A stretch of 31,533 nucleotides of DNA, taken from IMG/VR virus record IMGVR_UViG_3300031675_000011, positions 1 through 31,533 of that record; one strand, given 5' to 3'. Both the position numbers and the translations under genes were made by a program. Source of the DNA: a virus. Under the pieces are notes generated by a model that ran no database searches, had not been told where the DNA came from, and worked only from the letters and a program-made list of their open reading frames with translations. Positions 6,262 to 15,500 of this stretch are shown piece by piece; position 1 is the stretch's first letter, and each line of letters opens with the position of its first letter.

Positions 6262-8778
6262 ATGGAACCATTTAAGCCTGACAACATACCACAGATAGAT
6301 GACCCATATGTAGGCAAAGTTTACGGGAACGTTCTCGACAATTATGCAGTACCTACTTACAATCTTAAACTGTACATGATGACGAAACAAAAAACCGAAG
6401 ATGCTGTCTCAGGTACTGCTTCGTTTGATGAGTCGCTAACAGGTAGCCCAGCAGACATAGTTATATTAGCACAAACAGGTGTTACAGCAACAACAATTGA
6501 TGACTTAACTATAGAATCTTTAAAAACAACAGAAGGTCCAAATGCAGTAGGAATTAATTTTACTATAACTCAACCAGGCGCCGCAACGTTTTTAGATCAA
6601 TTACAATTAGCAAGAGCATACTTAGGACAAGAAGCTGATTCTATGCCTATTATGTTTTTAGAAATTTCGTGGAAGGGATATAGTGCAGAAGTAGTAGATT
6701 CGGCCGATGGCAAGACTTCGGATTCACCTGAGGATAATGAAGAAAGTGGAAAGCCGTCAATAATAACCCGACCTTATAGATGGAAATTACACCTTACTAG
6801 AGCTACAGCAGAAATTAACGCTGGCGGAAGTGTGTATAATATTGAAACTAAGCCTATGTCAACCTATGCTTACACTTATCCGTTATTTAAATTACCTACT
6901 CCTATTAATACATCAGGCTCAACTATAACAGAGCATTTAACCTCGTTAACAGACCAATTAAATGCTTACCACAAAGATTCAGCAACTAATTCTGTGCCGG
7001 ACGAATTTGAGTTTGACCTAAGTCAATTAATCACAACAACTACTGAGAGTGACACAGCAATTCTCGACGAGAAAGTGTTTACTAATACCGACCCTAAAGT
7101 AGAAGATATTAACAGACAGCTAAACATGTCTTTTGCCATTGGCGATGCTGTTGAACACGGTAAAGCTATTGCTGAAGAGCCCGAAGACGCTGTCAAGGAA
7201 CAAGAAAAACTTATAGACGGCGACAATATAAAAGCAACAAAAGGCATGACTATAGAAAAATATTTAGGCATATTGTTAGCCATGAACGACGAATTTTACA
7301 CAAAAATATCAAGAAAAGTAGCTATAGACGACCCAGAATCCGAAGTAACATCAAAAGCCGCATTCGTTACTTGGTATAAAATGGATGCAAAAGTAAAGCA
7401 ATTAAAGTACGATACAATAAGAAGTGCGTATGCATACAAAATTACATACATACCTACACTATATAAAAGTTCAAGAAATGATATTATAGTAGATCATAAA
7501 GAAGCTATTATAACAGAAGAAGAATATGTCCAAAGGACACAAGAGATAATTGATACTGGCGGAATTAAAAAATCATACCATTACTTGTTTTCGGGCCTAA
7601 ACGACCAAATCTTAAATCTCGATATCAAGTATGACACAGGTATTGCACTCTTAGTCCCACCAAAAGGCGGAGCCATTGGCGCAGGCGCCGATGCACAAAG
7701 TCTAATAGCAGGCTCAGTTGGGCTTAGGACAGACGTGACTGCAGAAGGTGTTATTAAAGCTGTTACTAATAAAACAGAAGAGGCAAACCTAGCAGATCAA
7801 TTTTCTAGTTTTCTAGATGATATCACAGCACTAGCAGGGCAAGTTCAAGACGGCAAGAATGCCGCTAGTGGATTTATGCAGTCATTATCAGATATGTCAG
7901 GACTAGATGACAACACTATAAAAGATGCTATAGAAGGTAAGAACGCCCTTGCCAGAACAGCATTAGAAGATGCAATACAACAATCGGACCAGACCAAAAA
8001 ATTACTCGCAAATAACAAGATTAACTCTTCTGTTGCAGTGGAGTCGTTTGACGTAGATAGTGCTCTGGAGTTATCAGGAGTCAATTACGCAGTTGACTTA
8101 GTTAATTCATTAGAAACACCTCTAACTGCAGACGAAATTTCTGCATTAGGCTACTTACAACTAAACGAAGAGCAAAGAAAAACAGCTGGCTTTGAAGGTC
8201 TTAAGCCTAGAATTATAACGTCTGTTATGCAAGCAGAAACCGCCAACCAATCAGGAACTATTAAGAAAGGTAGTTTACAAAATAGTTTATTCGGTGTTAT
8301 TGCAAGTCAGCACTCAAACGATATAGGATTCCTAATAAATTTAGATATGTCATTAAGAGGCGACCCTTGGTATTTAGGCACAGACACGCTTGAACCGTCA
8401 AATAGTGAATTTGCTAACTTTCGAAAAAACGACAATCATTTTTATTTAAGTATACGTTCGCCTAAGACATTCGATATGGATTGGCGAGATGAAGACAGTG
8501 AAATAAATAGTGGTTACTGGTCCGGTGATGGCGAGTCAAGAACTTTTGGTGGAATTTATAGATTGATTAAATGTACTAATAACTTTTCAGGTGGACAATT
8601 TACAGTGGATATTCAAGCACAGAGAATTATACCAACCAATCCAGCCAAACTAGCGGAACTTGAAGCTAAAAGACAAGCGGCAAAATTAAAAGCCGAATCA
8701 GACTCACGACGCAAAGACACAGCAGAAGATGGCTCGTCTATAACTACAGAAGATCCAGAGGCAGATAATAATGGTTGA
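6262..8778 (+). CDS. Large baseplate hub-region structural protein (gp27-position candidate)
   Basis: 838 residues. The N-terminal domain (about 30-145) reads PTYNLKLYMM, then DIVILAQTGVTATTIDDLTI, then NFTITQPGAATFLDQL and PIMFLEISWKGY, a pattern found in hub and tail structural proteins of large phages. A middle domain (about 390-475) contains KSYHYLFSGLNDQILNLDIK. A low-complexity, Asp/Ala-rich helical part follows (about 490-620). The C-terminal domain carries FLINLDMSLRGDPWYLG and FGGIYRLIKCTNNFSGGQFT, again typical of hub proteins. No enzyme motif is seen. It lies directly before gp5, where a gp27-type hub ring would be expected, but residue-level homology to gp27 is not visible by eye. 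It follows gp53 by one base (TAATATG) and overlaps gp5 by eight bases. Confidence 0.85.
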   Translation: MEPFKPDNIPQIDDPYVGKVYGNVLDNYAVPTYNLKLYMMTKQKTEDAVSGTASFDESLTGSPADIVILAQTGVTATTIDDLTIESLKTTEGPNAVGINFTITQPGAATFLDQLQLARAYLGQEADSMPIMFLEISWKGYSAEVVDSADGKTSDSPEDNEESGKPSIITRPYRWKLHLTRATAEINAGGSVYNIETKPMSTYAYTYPLFKLPTPINTSGSTITEHLTSLTDQLNAYHKDSATNSVPDEFEFDLSQLITTTTESDTAILDEKVFTNTDPKVEDINRQLNMSFAIGDAVEHGKAIAEEPEDAVKEQEKLIDGDNIKATKGMTIEKYLGILLAMNDEFYTKISRKVAIDDPESEVTSKAAFVTWYKMDAKVKQLKYDTIRSAYAYKITYIPTLYKSSRNDIIVDHKEAIITEEEYVQRTQEIIDTGGIKKSYHYLFSGLNDQILNLDIKYDTGIALLVPPKGGAIGAGADAQSLIAGSVGLRTDVTAEGVIKAVTNKTEEANLADQFSSFLDDITALAGQVQDGKNAASGFMQSLSDMSGLDDNTIKDAIEGKNALARTALEDAIQQSDQTKKLLANNKINSSVAVESFDVDSALELSGVNYAVDLVNSLETPLTADEISALGYLQLNEEQRKTAGFEGLKPRIITSVMQAETANQSGTIKKGSLQNSLFGVIASQHSNDIGFLINLDMSLRGDPWYLGTDTLEPSNSEFANFRKNDNHFYLSIRSPKTFDMDWRDEDSEINSGYWSGDGESRTFGGIYRLIKCTNNFSGGQFTVDIQAQRIIPTNPAKLAELEAKRQAAKLKAESDSRRKDTAEDGSSITTEDPEADNNG

Positions 8779-11491
8779 TGTAAACAAAACACGATTTACT
8801 AAAGACTCTAGAGACGATGAGGCTTATCAGGCACTAAGTAAGAAACAATTGAGTAATGTATATGTGGGTCAAGTTGTTGACTCAAAAGATTATACTAGAG
8901 CAGGGAGGGTACGAGTCTTCATAGAAGCATTAGACGGGGAGAAAGATAAGACAACTTCTCATTTTAATGTACAATTTACTTCGCCTTTTGCAGGTGCAAC
9001 AGAAATGGACGGCACAGGCACAGACATCTCTTCATCGTCACAAACTCGAACTAGCTACGGCATGTGGATGATGCCACCTGACGTTGGTAACTTAGTCTTA
9101 GTAGCATTTGCTAACGGGAATCCAAAAAGAGGATTTATACTAAGTTGCTTGTATCCAGATAGGATGCAACACATGGTACCTGGCAATCCTAGTGGGCTAA
9201 ATTATACTGACCCTAGCATAATGATGCCTGTTAAAGAAAAAAATGCCAGAGATGAAAAACAAACACATAATGATGCTGTTAGACCGGTTCATACTAGTAT
9301 AGCAAAAGGAATAGTATTACAAGGACTAATTAACGATCCGTTAAGAGGGGCAGGAACCAGCGGTGCAAGAAGAGAAGCACCTAGCCAAGTATTTGGCTTT
9401 TTAACACCTGGTCCTAGAGATCCAGAAAATGATAAGTTAAGATTAGGTGGACACAGTTTTGTAATGGACGACCATCCAACAAATTCATTGATTAGGTTGC
9501 GTTCAAAAGGTGGCAATCAGATCTTAATGGACGACACAACTGGATCGATATACATGATTAACAACCGTGGTAACGCATGGTTTGAGTTAGCATCAAATGG
9601 AGACATAAATTTATTTAGTGAAGGCTCAATTAACATGAGATCAGAAGGTAACTTAAATCTCAGAGCAGATAAGAATATTAACATAGAAGCTGGACAAAAT
9701 GTACATGTAAAAGCCGCAGGCGATAGAAAGGCTGATGGTGACTATGCAGGAATACCTGCTCTAGGAGCCTTAGGTTTACCACCAATGGGAGTAGGTGGTA
9801 ATATAAGATTTGAAGCGGCAGGAGAATGGTCTGCATTAGGCCAGAGAGGAGCACAACTAACTGCTGTAGGCGGCGACATAGACTTTAGTGCCGCAGGAAG
9901 GATTGCAAACAGTGGTGCCAAGTTTGATGTATTTACAGCAGGAGTGGCCGCACCTTGGGGCTCCGGAATATCACTAATGGCAAACACAGGCGCATTTATG
10001 GCAAGTGGTCTATTAGGTTCAACTATTGTGTCGCCAGCCATAACAGCAATTGTAGGTGCTACAGTACAGTTAAATAGTGCGCCAGCAATGCTACCTATCC
10101 CGGCAGTAGTTGCTACAGTGGCTCCTCAAATAGGAACAAACAAATTTAAAGATGCGGCAGTTAAGCCACCAGAGTGGAAAGACCCAAAAAATAAACCAGC
10201 TAAACAGCCGACAGAGGATTCCCAAGAAGAAAACGATACGCCAGAGGCAATGGCACCAACAGCAGGCGAAAGAACAGGCAAAGTAGACCAAATAGACTCT
10301 ATTGTAACAGCAATGCTTACAAAAGAGCCGTATATGGCACATTATAATGCTGACCCTATAGCGGAGTCAAATAAAAAGGCATCAGCAGACCCGACCATTA
10401 CAGAAAAGTTACCTGAAGGGGCAAGTACATCAGATCAGAAACAACCAGATACTGTGCAGACACCAGAAGGTTCTAATGTAGGAACCAGTTATAAAGACAA
10501 AGATGGAAATGTAATTACTGGAGTTAACGATGCCCTTGATGCCACAACAGCCGCTGGCAAAGAAGCACTAAGTGGCGCCCAAGCAGTAATGGATGCCGCA
10601 AAAGATCCTATAGGAACGGCATTGTCGGCATTAGAAGGCACGCCAGTATACGACAAAATGAGCGGAATATTTAACAATTTCACTACAATGAATGAAACCA
10701 AATTATTAGAAATAATGGGCCTCGGTGGATTAATTGCTGGTATAAAAGCCGCATTACCTCCTATTAGATTCCCAACATCAAATGCATTAATGGAGAAAAT
10801 AATAGGCTTGAAGAAAGAACTATCTGCGTTACAGGCACAACTCAATCAGTTCGGTTTAGACAAACTTGGATTCGACTTAGAATTATTAAAAGGCCAGATG
10901 GGAGAAATGCAAGGGCTAATTAACGATGCTGTTGCAATGGCTAAAGACGCACAAGACTTAAAAAACATTTTAGCATCACACGGTATATCTATGCCAGTTG
11001 ATGGCGAAATGATTTTTGAAGACGCATTCGGTAATAAACTTGTTGACTTTAGTGGAGGCATAGGCCCTGTAGGAGCAACATTAGGACTAGTTGCTGACCT
11101 TAACAACACATACAATACTATATCAGGCGATTTAAAAGTACCACTGCATGATCATGGTAAACTTGCTATTACTAGTTTTGCTAACAGCATTAGCCCAGAA
11201 GTATTTGCTGGCAGTAGAGTTGCAACTATGTTAAATGATACAGATCAACATAAAAACGTAGCAAGAGAAATGCAGAAATGGGTATTAGACAAGCCAGGCG
11301 GCACAATAGACCCTGTACTTGTAGCACAAAGGCTATACGAGTCTCAGTTGTTTCAATCACCGGATGAAATGGATATAAACTTAGGTGATTTACCCGAAGG
11401 TGGGGTACCGTGGAGCGTGTTGGCAGACATGCTCAAGGCAAAACGTGAAGAATTTTACGTTAAAAAGACGTCCGAAGATGGACCTGCTTAA
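8771..11491 (+). CDS. 5: Baseplate hub/needle protein gp5, without a lysozyme domain
   Basis: 906 residues. Residues 28-135 form an OB-fold like that of gp5/VgrG (VYVGQVVDSKDYTRAGRVRVF, then YGMWMMPPDVGNLVLVAFANG and GFILSCLY). Residues 225-315 hold the repeated beta-strand needle: GGHSFVMDDH, QILMDDTTGSIYM, then GDINLFSEGSINMRSEGNLN and KNINIEAGQNVHVKAAGD. The Gly/Ala-rich strand region may continue to about 440. A proline/charged linker (460-560) leads to a helical, coiled-coil-like tail (590-760) and a C-terminal domain with PLHDHGKLA. Nothing resembling the T4 lysozyme insert is present, so peptidoglycan cleavage must come from elsewhere. GAGG lies nine bases before the ATG. Its TAA overlaps the convergent 60-aa gene. 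Confidence 0.9.
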   Translation: MVDVNKTRFTKDSRDDEAYQALSKKQLSNVYVGQVVDSKDYTRAGRVRVFIEALDGEKDKTTSHFNVQFTSPFAGATEMDGTGTDISSSSQTRTSYGMWMMPPDVGNLVLVAFANGNPKRGFILSCLYPDRMQHMVPGNPSGLNYTDPSIMMPVKEKNARDEKQTHNDAVRPVHTSIAKGIVLQGLINDPLRGAGTSGARREAPSQVFGFLTPGPRDPENDKLRLGGHSFVMDDHPTNSLIRLRSKGGNQILMDDTTGSIYMINNRGNAWFELASNGDINLFSEGSINMRSEGNLNLRADKNINIEAGQNVHVKAAGDRKADGDYAGIPALGALGLPPMGVGGNIRFEAAGEWSALGQRGAQLTAVGGDIDFSAAGRIANSGAKFDVFTAGVAAPWGSGISLMANTGAFMASGLLGSTIVSPAITAIVGATVQLNSAPAMLPIPAVVATVAPQIGTNKFKDAAVKPPEWKDPKNKPAKQPTEDSQEENDTPEAMAPTAGERTGKVDQIDSIVTAMLTKEPYMAHYNADPIAESNKKASADPTITEKLPEGASTSDQKQPDTVQTPEGSNVGTSYKDKDGNVITGVNDALDATTAAGKEALSGAQAVMDAAKDPIGTALSALEGTPVYDKMSGIFNNFTTMNETKLLEIMGLGGLIAGIKAALPPIRFPTSNALMEKIIGLKKELSALQAQLNQFGLDKLGFDLELLKGQMGEMQGLINDAVAMAKDAQDLKNILASHGISMPVDGEMIFEDAFGNKLVDFSGGIGPVGATLGLVADLNNTYNTISGDLKVPLHDHGKLAITSFANSISPEVFAGSRVATMLNDTDQHKNVAREMQKWVLDKPGGTIDPVLVAQRLYESQLFQSPDEMDINLGDLPEGGVPWSVLADMLKAKREEFYVKKTSEDGPA

Positions 11492-11670
11492 CTAGTCTTA
11501 CTTTTTAGTAAATTAAGTTCCGCAGTTAAATCAGCAATCCTTTTATATGCAGTATATTTTAACGAATTCTCTGTTTTAACCTCTTGTTCTAGTGCCTTAC
11601 ACCGTCCTTCAAGATTAATTACAGCTTTCCTATAAAGTTCTGCTTCGGTCATTTCATGGTTTTGTTGCAT
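11488..11670 (-). CDS. Small coiled-coil protein of unknown function (60 aa)
   Basis: 60 residues, starting MQQNHEMTEAELYRKAVINL and ending LNLLKSKTS. Heptad-like spacing (LEGRCKALEQEVKTENSL, then IADLTAELNLL) predicts a short coiled coil. There is no signal peptide or catalytic motif, and I do not recognise it. I chose the ATG at 11668-11670: the longer frame that starts at 11733 would translate through the terminator hairpin at 11712-11730 and gives an atypical hydrophobic N-terminus. The ATG lies exactly five bases after a late-promoter-like TGTAAATA, so the message may be leaderless, and no ribosome binding site is seen. The last four bases overlap the convergent end of gp5. Confidence 0.65.
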   Translation of the reverse strand: MQQNHEMTEAELYRKAVINLEGRCKALEQEVKTENSLKYTAYKRIADLTAELNLLKSKTS

Positions 11671-11675
11671 AGTAC

Positions 11676-11683
11676 TATTTACA
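11676..11683 (-). promoter_or_regulatory. Late-promoter-like octamer before the 60-aa gene
   Basis: Read leftward the octamer is TGTAAATA, one mismatch from the T4 late box TATAAATA. With the T4 spacing the start of transcription falls on 11670, the A of the ATG, the same geometry as at gp25. The extended TAATGATT block seen at the two other late promoters is absent. Confidence 0.5.
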
Positions 11684-11711
11684 CTTAAACGATAAAAAGG
11701 AAGGAGAAACA

Positions 11712-11730
11712 AGGGCAGACGAACTGCCCT
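11712..11730 (-). terminator. Rho-independent terminator of the 80-aa leftward gene
   Basis: AGGGCAG (11712-11718) and CTGCCCT (11724-11730) form a perfect 7-bp GC-rich stem with a five-base loop. Read leftward it is followed by TGTTTCTCCTTCCTTTTT, a pyrimidine tract with a terminal T-run. It begins six bases after the stop codon at 11736-11738. In the rightward direction no T-run follows. Confidence 0.75.
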
Positions 11731-11735
11731 CACTT

Positions 11736-11978
11736 CTAAGAGTTAACCAAATGTCTCATTTCTGAGAATTCTGGCGGCACAACCTTTGAGTTATACCGAA
11801 AGTTACCAACAAGGTTTATTGTATTAAACATACAATAACGCTTTGTCCTGGAATCATAAATCCCAAACGTAACATATCGCTTTTTAGATTCGTAAATCTT
11901 AATAAAACGATTGCCTGATCGGTTACGCTCTTCTGCTACTGCCCAAATCTCATTAAACACGTTTGAAAGATGACGCAT
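11736..11978 (-). CDS. Small protein of unknown function (80 aa)
   Basis: 80 residues, basic and aromatic-rich: MRHLSNVFNEIWAVAEERNR, then RFIKIYESKKRYVTFGIYDS, ending PPEFSEMRHLVNS. The alternating hydrophobic middle suggests a small beta-sheet domain between helices. I do not recognise a family. The start is well supported: AAGGGG (coding strand of 11985-11990) lies six bases before the ATG at 11976-11978. A terminator follows the stop, so it looks like a one-gene transcription unit, pointing against the surrounding structural genes. Confidence 0.75.
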   Translation of the reverse strand: MRHLSNVFNEIWAVAEERNRSGNRFIKIYESKKRYVTFGIYDSRTKRYCMFNTINLVGNFRYNSKVVPPEFSEMRHLVNS

Positions 11979-11984
11979 TCATAT

Positions 11985-11990
11985 CCCCTT
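11985..11990 (-). promoter_or_regulatory. Strong ribosome binding site of the 80-aa gene
   Basis: CCCCTT on the plus strand gives AAGGGG on the coding strand, six bases before the ATG. It fixes the start of this otherwise anonymous gene. Confidence 0.7.
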
Positions 11991-12008
11991 GCACGTGGGT
12001 TTACATGG

Positions 12009-12027
12009 AACGATAATGTATATCGTT
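12009..12027. promoter_or_regulatory. 7-bp inverted repeat upstream of the 80-aa gene
   Basis: AACGATA (12009-12015) and TATCGTT (12021-12027) are perfect inverted copies with a five-base centre. The site is about 30 bases before the start of the leftward gene, so it would lie in its leader or promoter as an operator or an RNA hairpin. A CTTAAATA read leftward from 12062 to 12055 resembles a degenerate late box and could supply a start near 12049, but this is weak. I found no convincing sigma-70 pair in 11979-12133. Confidence 0.45.
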
Positions 12028-12110
12028 TGTTTCACACAAGAATGTGCTTACTTGTATTTAAGCATATTACATACAGGTTGCTACCCTTTTTGGTAAATTA
12101 AAACTTGTTA

Positions 12111-12128
12111 TAATGATTCTGATAAATA
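12111..12128 (+). promoter_or_regulatory. T4-type late promoter (GATAAATA) for gp25-gp6 and the giant virion genes
   Basis: GATAAATA at 12121-12128, inside an 18-base block TAATGATTCTGATAAATA that matches 17 of 18 bases of the block before gp48 (5023-5040). With T4 spacing the start of transcription is 12134, the A of the gp25 ATG. An overlapping TTATAATG (12108-12115) also resembles a sigma-70 -10 box but has no partner at -35. Confidence 0.85.
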
Positions 12129-12133
12129 ACAGT

Positions 12134-12508
12134 ATGGCTAGATTAATCGGATTTAATACAATAGGTAAAACTAAAGCACCATTTACTACAACTGGTGCCG
12201 ATACAGTACTCCGTGATTTACAAAACGAGCTATACACTAAAAAGGGTGAACGGGCAATGAGACCAAACTTTGGGTGTATTATTTGGGACTTATTAATGGA
12301 CCCAGCAGATAGTAACGTTGAAAAACTTGCCAAGGAAGATATACAAAGAATATTAAAAAAAGACCCAAGGGTCGGTGAGAAAGAAGTAAAAGTGCTTGTA
12401 TTGGATAACTCTATAAGTGCCGAAGTTATAATAGACGTGATACCGTTTGGTTCCGTTGAAACATTATACCTAACTTATACTCAACAAATAAATGAAGGTA
12501 TTAGTTAA
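12134..12508 (+). CDS. 25: Baseplate wedge subunit gp25 (GPW/gp25 family)
   Basis: 124 residues. It shows the gp25/GPW pattern: MARLIGFNTIGKTKAPF, a helix ADTVLRDLQNELYTKKGERA, the core MRPNFGCIIWDLLMDP, then ANxVEKLAKEDIQRIL-type helix and KDPRV, ending in a strand-rich tail. T4 gp25 is 132 residues. It sits in the wedge core with gp6 and gp53 and helps trigger sheath polymerisation. I chose the ATG at 12134, not the in-frame ATG at 12113, because the latter lies within the late promoter and upstream of the predicted transcription start; the family also typically begins near this point. No ribosome binding site precedes it. The TAA overlaps the gp6 ATG (TAATG). Confidence 0.93.
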   Translation: MARLIGFNTIGKTKAPFTTTGADTVLRDLQNELYTKKGERAMRPNFGCIIWDLLMDPADSNVEKLAKEDIQRILKKDPRVGEKEVKVLVLDNSISAEVIIDVIPFGSVETLYLTYTQQINEGIS

Positions 12509-15500
12509 TGGCTAAAAGTAGACAAAACAATTTATTTGCCGCAGAAGATTGGAAAATTGCTTACAAGGCATACAGTCAGGTAGATTATCAAGCATACGAC
12601 TTTGACACCATGCGTGGTGCAATGGTCGACTACGTTAAAACAAATTTCCCAGAAAACTTTAACGACTATATTGAGAGCTCAGAATTTATAGCAATTATAG
12701 AATTGCTGGCATACCTGTCGCAGTCATTAGCATTCAGAATGGACGTGAACACTAGAGAAAACTTCTTAGAGACAGCAGAACGAAAAGACTCAGTGTTTAA
12801 ACTTGCAAGAATGCTAGGTTACAATCCTAAAAGAAACATTCCTGCCAGTGGAGTAATGAAACTTACAGGTGTAAAAACAACAGAGCCTCTTACAGACAGT
12901 TTAGGCGTTAATTTAATGAATAAAACAATCCTCTGGGATGATGTAAATAACTCAGACAACTATGAACAGTTTATTACAGTACTGAACTCTGCAATGAGTA
13001 GCACTAATAGATTCTCATCTCCTATTAAAACAGGAACAGTTAACAGCATTAACACAGAGTTGTATCAACTTAATACACCTTTCAACTCTCCTATAACATA
13101 TAATAACTCTGTAAACATTAATGGGGCAACTAAACAGTTTAATATTGTTAATCCAGATTTTAAGGACAACAGTCATTTTTATGAAAGGCACCCAGATCCG
13201 ACAAACTTGTTTAATCTAATTTATAGAAATGATGGCAAAGGAACAAGCAGTAGCAACACAGGGTTCTTTGTTATGTTTAGACAAGGATCGTTGGCATTTA
13301 CAGACTACAATTTTACAACACCAGTTGAAAGTAGAACACAAGATGTGCTAATTGAAAATATTAACGAATCAGATGTGTACTTACAAGAAGTAAACACAGG
13401 CGGTCAAGTGTTGTCTAAGTGGGAGAAAATTCCTAACACAGTTGGACAAACTCTAAACTATAACAGTAAAAGTTTAGACTCAAGAAATTTATACTCTGTA
13501 GAAAACATAGGCGACAGCAACGGAATAAGATTACGTTTCCCAGACGGTGAATTTGGAAACGTGCCTACAGGAATTTACAGACTATGGTACAGAACTAGTG
13601 ATCCTTCGAGATACACTATGGATCCAGAAGAAGCAAGAGGGCTATCAATATCAGTACCTTATACAAACGAAGCAGGTAAGAAATATAACTTATCGTTAAC
13701 TTACAGTTTACAATACGCTGTAGGTAACAGTAGTCCTGCAGAAAGTTTGGCGGCCATTAAAGATAGAGCTCCTAAAACATTTTACACGCAGAATAGAATG
13801 GTTAGTGCTCAAGACTACAATGTATTTCCAGAAACACAAAGTAGTAATGTAACAAAAATTAAAGCAATAAACAGAACGCATTCAGGCCATAGTCGTTATA
13901 TTGATATAAATGACCCAACTGGTACATATCATAACATTGACACATTTGCCGATGATGCATTTGTTTATGCTAACAACAGTAACTATAAACAAGAAATTAC
14001 AGTTAATGACGCCACAACAGCTCTAGAAGTTGTTGCTAGTGTTATCCCTGCCGCATTAAAAGATAGAAAAGTTAATAACTTTGTTTATTATAAAATGAGA
14101 AACGTTTGGACAAATACTGCTACAGGCGGAGCTTATGCAAACTTTAGGTACACGGCACATGATGCTGTATTATGGAATGCATTACCGTTAACAGAAACAA
14201 GTAAGACTGGTTATATCAGTGAACAATTTACTGATGGTAATAGAAACGTATTAGTTAACACTTTAGCAAAAACATCAATGTTTAAAGAAAACACTTTCTT
14301 AAAATTTGTTAACCCATCTGATTTAGCAGGCTATAAGTGGGTAAGAATTGTTAACATAGAAAACCGTGGAGCCTTAAGTGCAGGACTAAGTACCAGCATA
14401 GGGCCAATTACATTAAGTGAAGAAGTTAACTCATCATGGGAAGTGCGTGAAGTTATTGTTTCAATGAGAAAACTATTTAGCACAGCAGAAATTGGTGGAG
14501 CTTCTGGCTTCGAAACAGCCATAAAGAACAGAGAAACATTCGGAATAGGTTATAACTTACAAACTGATACTTGGTATAAAATACCTAGCACAGAGCTTAC
14601 AACAGCAAGTAAAACAGGCAGTTATAGTTTAAATTCTGTACAAGCAGGCCCAAACAGTTGGGTTATACTAATGGAATATAGTGCTATTGATATTAATAAC
14701 TATAAGTATAAAATGACGATACGTGGAGCAGAATACGTTGTACAAAGTGAGGCAGACCTTAAGTTTTACAACGTTAAATCGGTAAAAACTTTAGGCAGTG
14801 ATAATAAAAGTAATAAAGATACAGTTATTATTACCAGCACAAATACTAAGCCAGGCACATCGGAAACATTCGAATGGAGTGGAACGCAATGGACCAATAC
14901 AGAACATGGTATTGCTATAACACCAATAGGCTTAGCAATAAACTTACCATTAAGAACTAGAGATACAAAGGCAACTGACGTTGACACCCAGTGGGTTAGT
15001 AACTTTGGTATACTTAAAACTTACGGAACAAATGTTGCTGACCAAGTTGTTAATAATAAATATGTTGACGAAGCAATAGTAACACTAAATACTTACCATC
15101 AAGTAGGTGGTATTACTTCTGAAACTAATGTAGTTATTGCAAACAATATCGGAACTATACAAAGTTTACCTAGCAAAATTGATATACCATTTAACGATAC
15201 TACATTCGGTATAAAATTTGTGGATACTACAGAATCTATCCCATACATGGTTTATAGACAAGTACCTAATGAAGGATCAGCTGGAACAGAAAAGATTTTC
15301 AAATCAAGAGCTCAAGTTGTTACTGCTAACGGAGTTGCAGGCACAGGTGCAGGAGCAACAGAAACAGTTAAGTCATGGGGAGCAGACGGCTCAGCAGTTG
15401 ACAGCACACCGGACCTCGGTAGATTGCATTTAAAATCATACGATACTGTTACAGGCGTAGGTAAACTAGAATACGCAAGAGTACAAAATGGCGATTATCA

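Noticed and set aside
11498-11511. TTACT-TTTT-AGTAA hairpin as a terminator for gp5
   Set aside because: Five weak base pairs with an all-T loop, no following T-run, and it lies within the coding end of the convergent gene.
11488-11733. Longer 81-codon version of the small coiled-coil gene
   Set aside because: Its extra start region runs through the terminator hairpin 11712-11730 and lies upstream of the late-type box; the inner ATG at 11670 fits better.
12113-12133. Upstream ATG for gp25
   Set aside because: It overlaps the late promoter block and precedes the expected transcription start; the added residues MILINNS are not family-like.
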